From Paratinospora sagittata (Eukaryota; Streptophyta; Magnoliopsida; Ranunculales; Menispermaceae): DNA of 64,000 nt. The notes beneath the pieces are model-generated. The model was not told where the DNA came from. It saw nothing but the letters and a program-made list of their open reading frames with translations, and made no database searches. Below, one piece after another: positions 62,931-64,000 of this stretch (the stretch's first letter is position 1; every line of letters begins with the position of its first letter). The stretch is from NCBI GenBank assembly GCA_035771175.1, contig JAYMFD010003483.1:1-64000 (forward strand), in the 5' to 3' direction. A program made the translations under genes and the position numbers.

Positions 62931-64000
62931 GACCAATCCACCGTATTGCTTTCTCGTCCAACTCTTTGTGCGAGTTCGAATATCCTTCTAGCAACCACCA
63001 GAATAGATGGAACTCCGTTCCAATATCCCGGTGAATTTTTGACCCCCAAATCTAAAATTTTGGTTTAAATGAACTAAATTTACATAGAAAATGTATTTCA
63101 GGCAGTCGCGACCAATCCGCCGAATTGCTTTCTCCACCTACTCTTTGAGCCAGTCCCAATACCCTTCTAGGAACCCCAGGAATAGATGGAACTCCGTTCC
63201 AATATCCCGGTGAATTTTTGACCCCCAAATCTAAAGTTTTGGGTTTAAATGAACTAAATTTACTTAGAAAATGTGTTTGAGGCAATCGCGACCAATCCAC
63301 CGGATTGCTTTATCCACCTACCCTTTGAGCGAGGCCCAATATCCTTCTAGCAACCCCTAGAATAGATGGAACTCCGTTCCAATATCGCAATGAATTTATG
63401 TCCCCTAAATCTCAAATTTTGGTTTAAATGAAATAAATTTACTTAGAAAATGTGTTTGAGGCAATCGCAACCAATCCACCTGATTGCTTTCTCCACCTAC
63501 TCTTTGAGCGAGTCCCAATATCCTTCTAGCAACCCCCTGAATAGATGGAACTCCATTCCAATATCCTGAAAAATTTTTGTCCCCCAAATATCAAATTTTG
63601 GTTTTAATGAACTAAATTTACTTAGAAGATGTGTTCGAAGCAATCGCGACGAATCCACCGGATTGCTTTCTCACCCAACTCTTTGAGCCAGTCCCAATAT
63701 CCTTCCAGCAACCCCCGAAATAGATGGAACTCCGTTCCGATATCCCGGTGAATTTTTGACCCCCAAATCTAAAGTTTTGGGTTTAAATGAACTAAATTTA
63801 CTTAGAAAATGTGTTTGAGGCAATCGCGACCAATCCACCGGATTGCTTTCTCCACCTACTCTTTGAGCGAGTCCCAATATCCTTCTAGCAACCCCTAGAA
63901 TAGATGGAACTCCATTCCAATATCGCAATGAATTTATGTCCCCTAAATCTCAAATTTTGGTTTAAATGAAATAAATTTACTTAGAAAATGTGTTTGAGGC
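62930..64000. repeat. Rearranged right end, six monomers
   Basis: Composite of right-domain monomers in a different order. It includes a chimeric monomer near 63,145-63,180 that joins the CCGCCGAATTGC left half to GAGCCAGTCCC and then CTAGGAACCCCAGG. No marker is found where the 11-mer period would predict one (about 63,226). The array continues past the window. Confidence 0.7.

Larger units (their letters stand above)
1..64000. repeat. Satellite DNA array, ~179-bp monomer, head to tail
   Basis: The whole window is built from one monomer recurring every 178-180 bp, with rare 148, 166 and 175 bp variants, giving about 357 copies. Successive copies of the landmark TAGAAAATG start for example at 181, 361, 540, 719 and 898. 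All copies read in the same direction; I saw no inverted block. A consensus read by eye has about 73 G+C in 179 bases (41%) and more C than G on the + strand (about 46 to 27). No unique sequence interrupts the array. Length and organisation are typical of centromeric or pericentromeric satellites of plants and animals, but the family is not one I recognise and the chromosomal position is inferred. Confidence 0.98.

Noticed and set aside
1..64000. Many 60-109-codon minus-strand frames and a few plus-strand frames of 61-82 codons
   Set aside because: All are translations of the repeat monomer in different frames. The 179-bp period shifts the frame every monomer, indels are not in multiples of three, and no promoter or splice context is visible.
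1..64000. CRISPR-like regular spacing
   Set aside because: Units are contiguous 179-bp repeats without short direct repeats separated by unique spacers.
1..64000. Telomeric repeat or inverted array blocks
   Set aside because: No TTTAGGG- or TTAGGG-type runs were seen, and all monomers read in the same direction.

Overview
The whole 64 kb window is one uninterrupted tandem satellite array. The monomer is about 179 bp and about 41% GC, repeated roughly 357 times head to tail in a single orientation. I find no protein-coding gene, RNA gene, transposon, CRISPR array or single-copy stretch. Open reading frames on the minus strand (60 to 169 codons) are by-products of the repeat: each is a translation of the same monomer, and the 179-bp period is not a multiple of three. 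The organism is a eukaryote. Monomer size, head-to-tail order and higher-order repeats (HORs) fit centromeric or pericentromeric satellite DNA of a plant or animal, but I do not recognise the family and cannot name the species. CpG-linked variation suggests that the DNA is methylated in the germ line.

Layout. (1) About 1-19,130: a left domain with its own monomer variants and several nested tandem duplications. The largest is a unit of about 10.19 kb, whose first 6.8 kb is present at 1-6,790 and again at 10,192-16,980. Single-base indels are frequent here. (2) About 19,130-31,500: a mosaic of older variants, with a 1,245-bp seven-monomer unit, a freshly doubled monomer near 21.6 kb, a displaced patch of left-domain sequence at about 23.52-23.76 kb, and a 31-bp deletion at 30.27 kb. 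(3) About 31,500-48,710: a highly homogeneous core built on a 20-monomer HOR (3,578 bp), itself made of two related 10-monomer halves (1,788 and 1,790 bp). It has 17-mer (3,041 bp) and 22-mer (3,936 bp) size variants. (4) About 48,710-64,000: a right domain with a 3,042-bp 17-mer tandem duplication followed by an 11-mer HOR (1,968 bp), one copy of which has lost two monomers (1,609 bp).

A divergent marker monomer carrying an AAACC-AAAA-GGTTT inverted repeat occurs 13 times from 21.96 kb onward, once per HOR unit, and defines the registers. The basic monomer carries two small perfect dyads (6-bp arms, 3-nt loops), helically phased A/T tracts, a 43-44 bp internal spacing of CCAAT-like motifs, and six CpG sites. 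Every one of those CpG sites has both TpG and CpA variants within the window. The biological interest lies in array evolution (unequal exchange, intra-monomer chimeras, layered expansion) and possible centromere function, not in a gene system.
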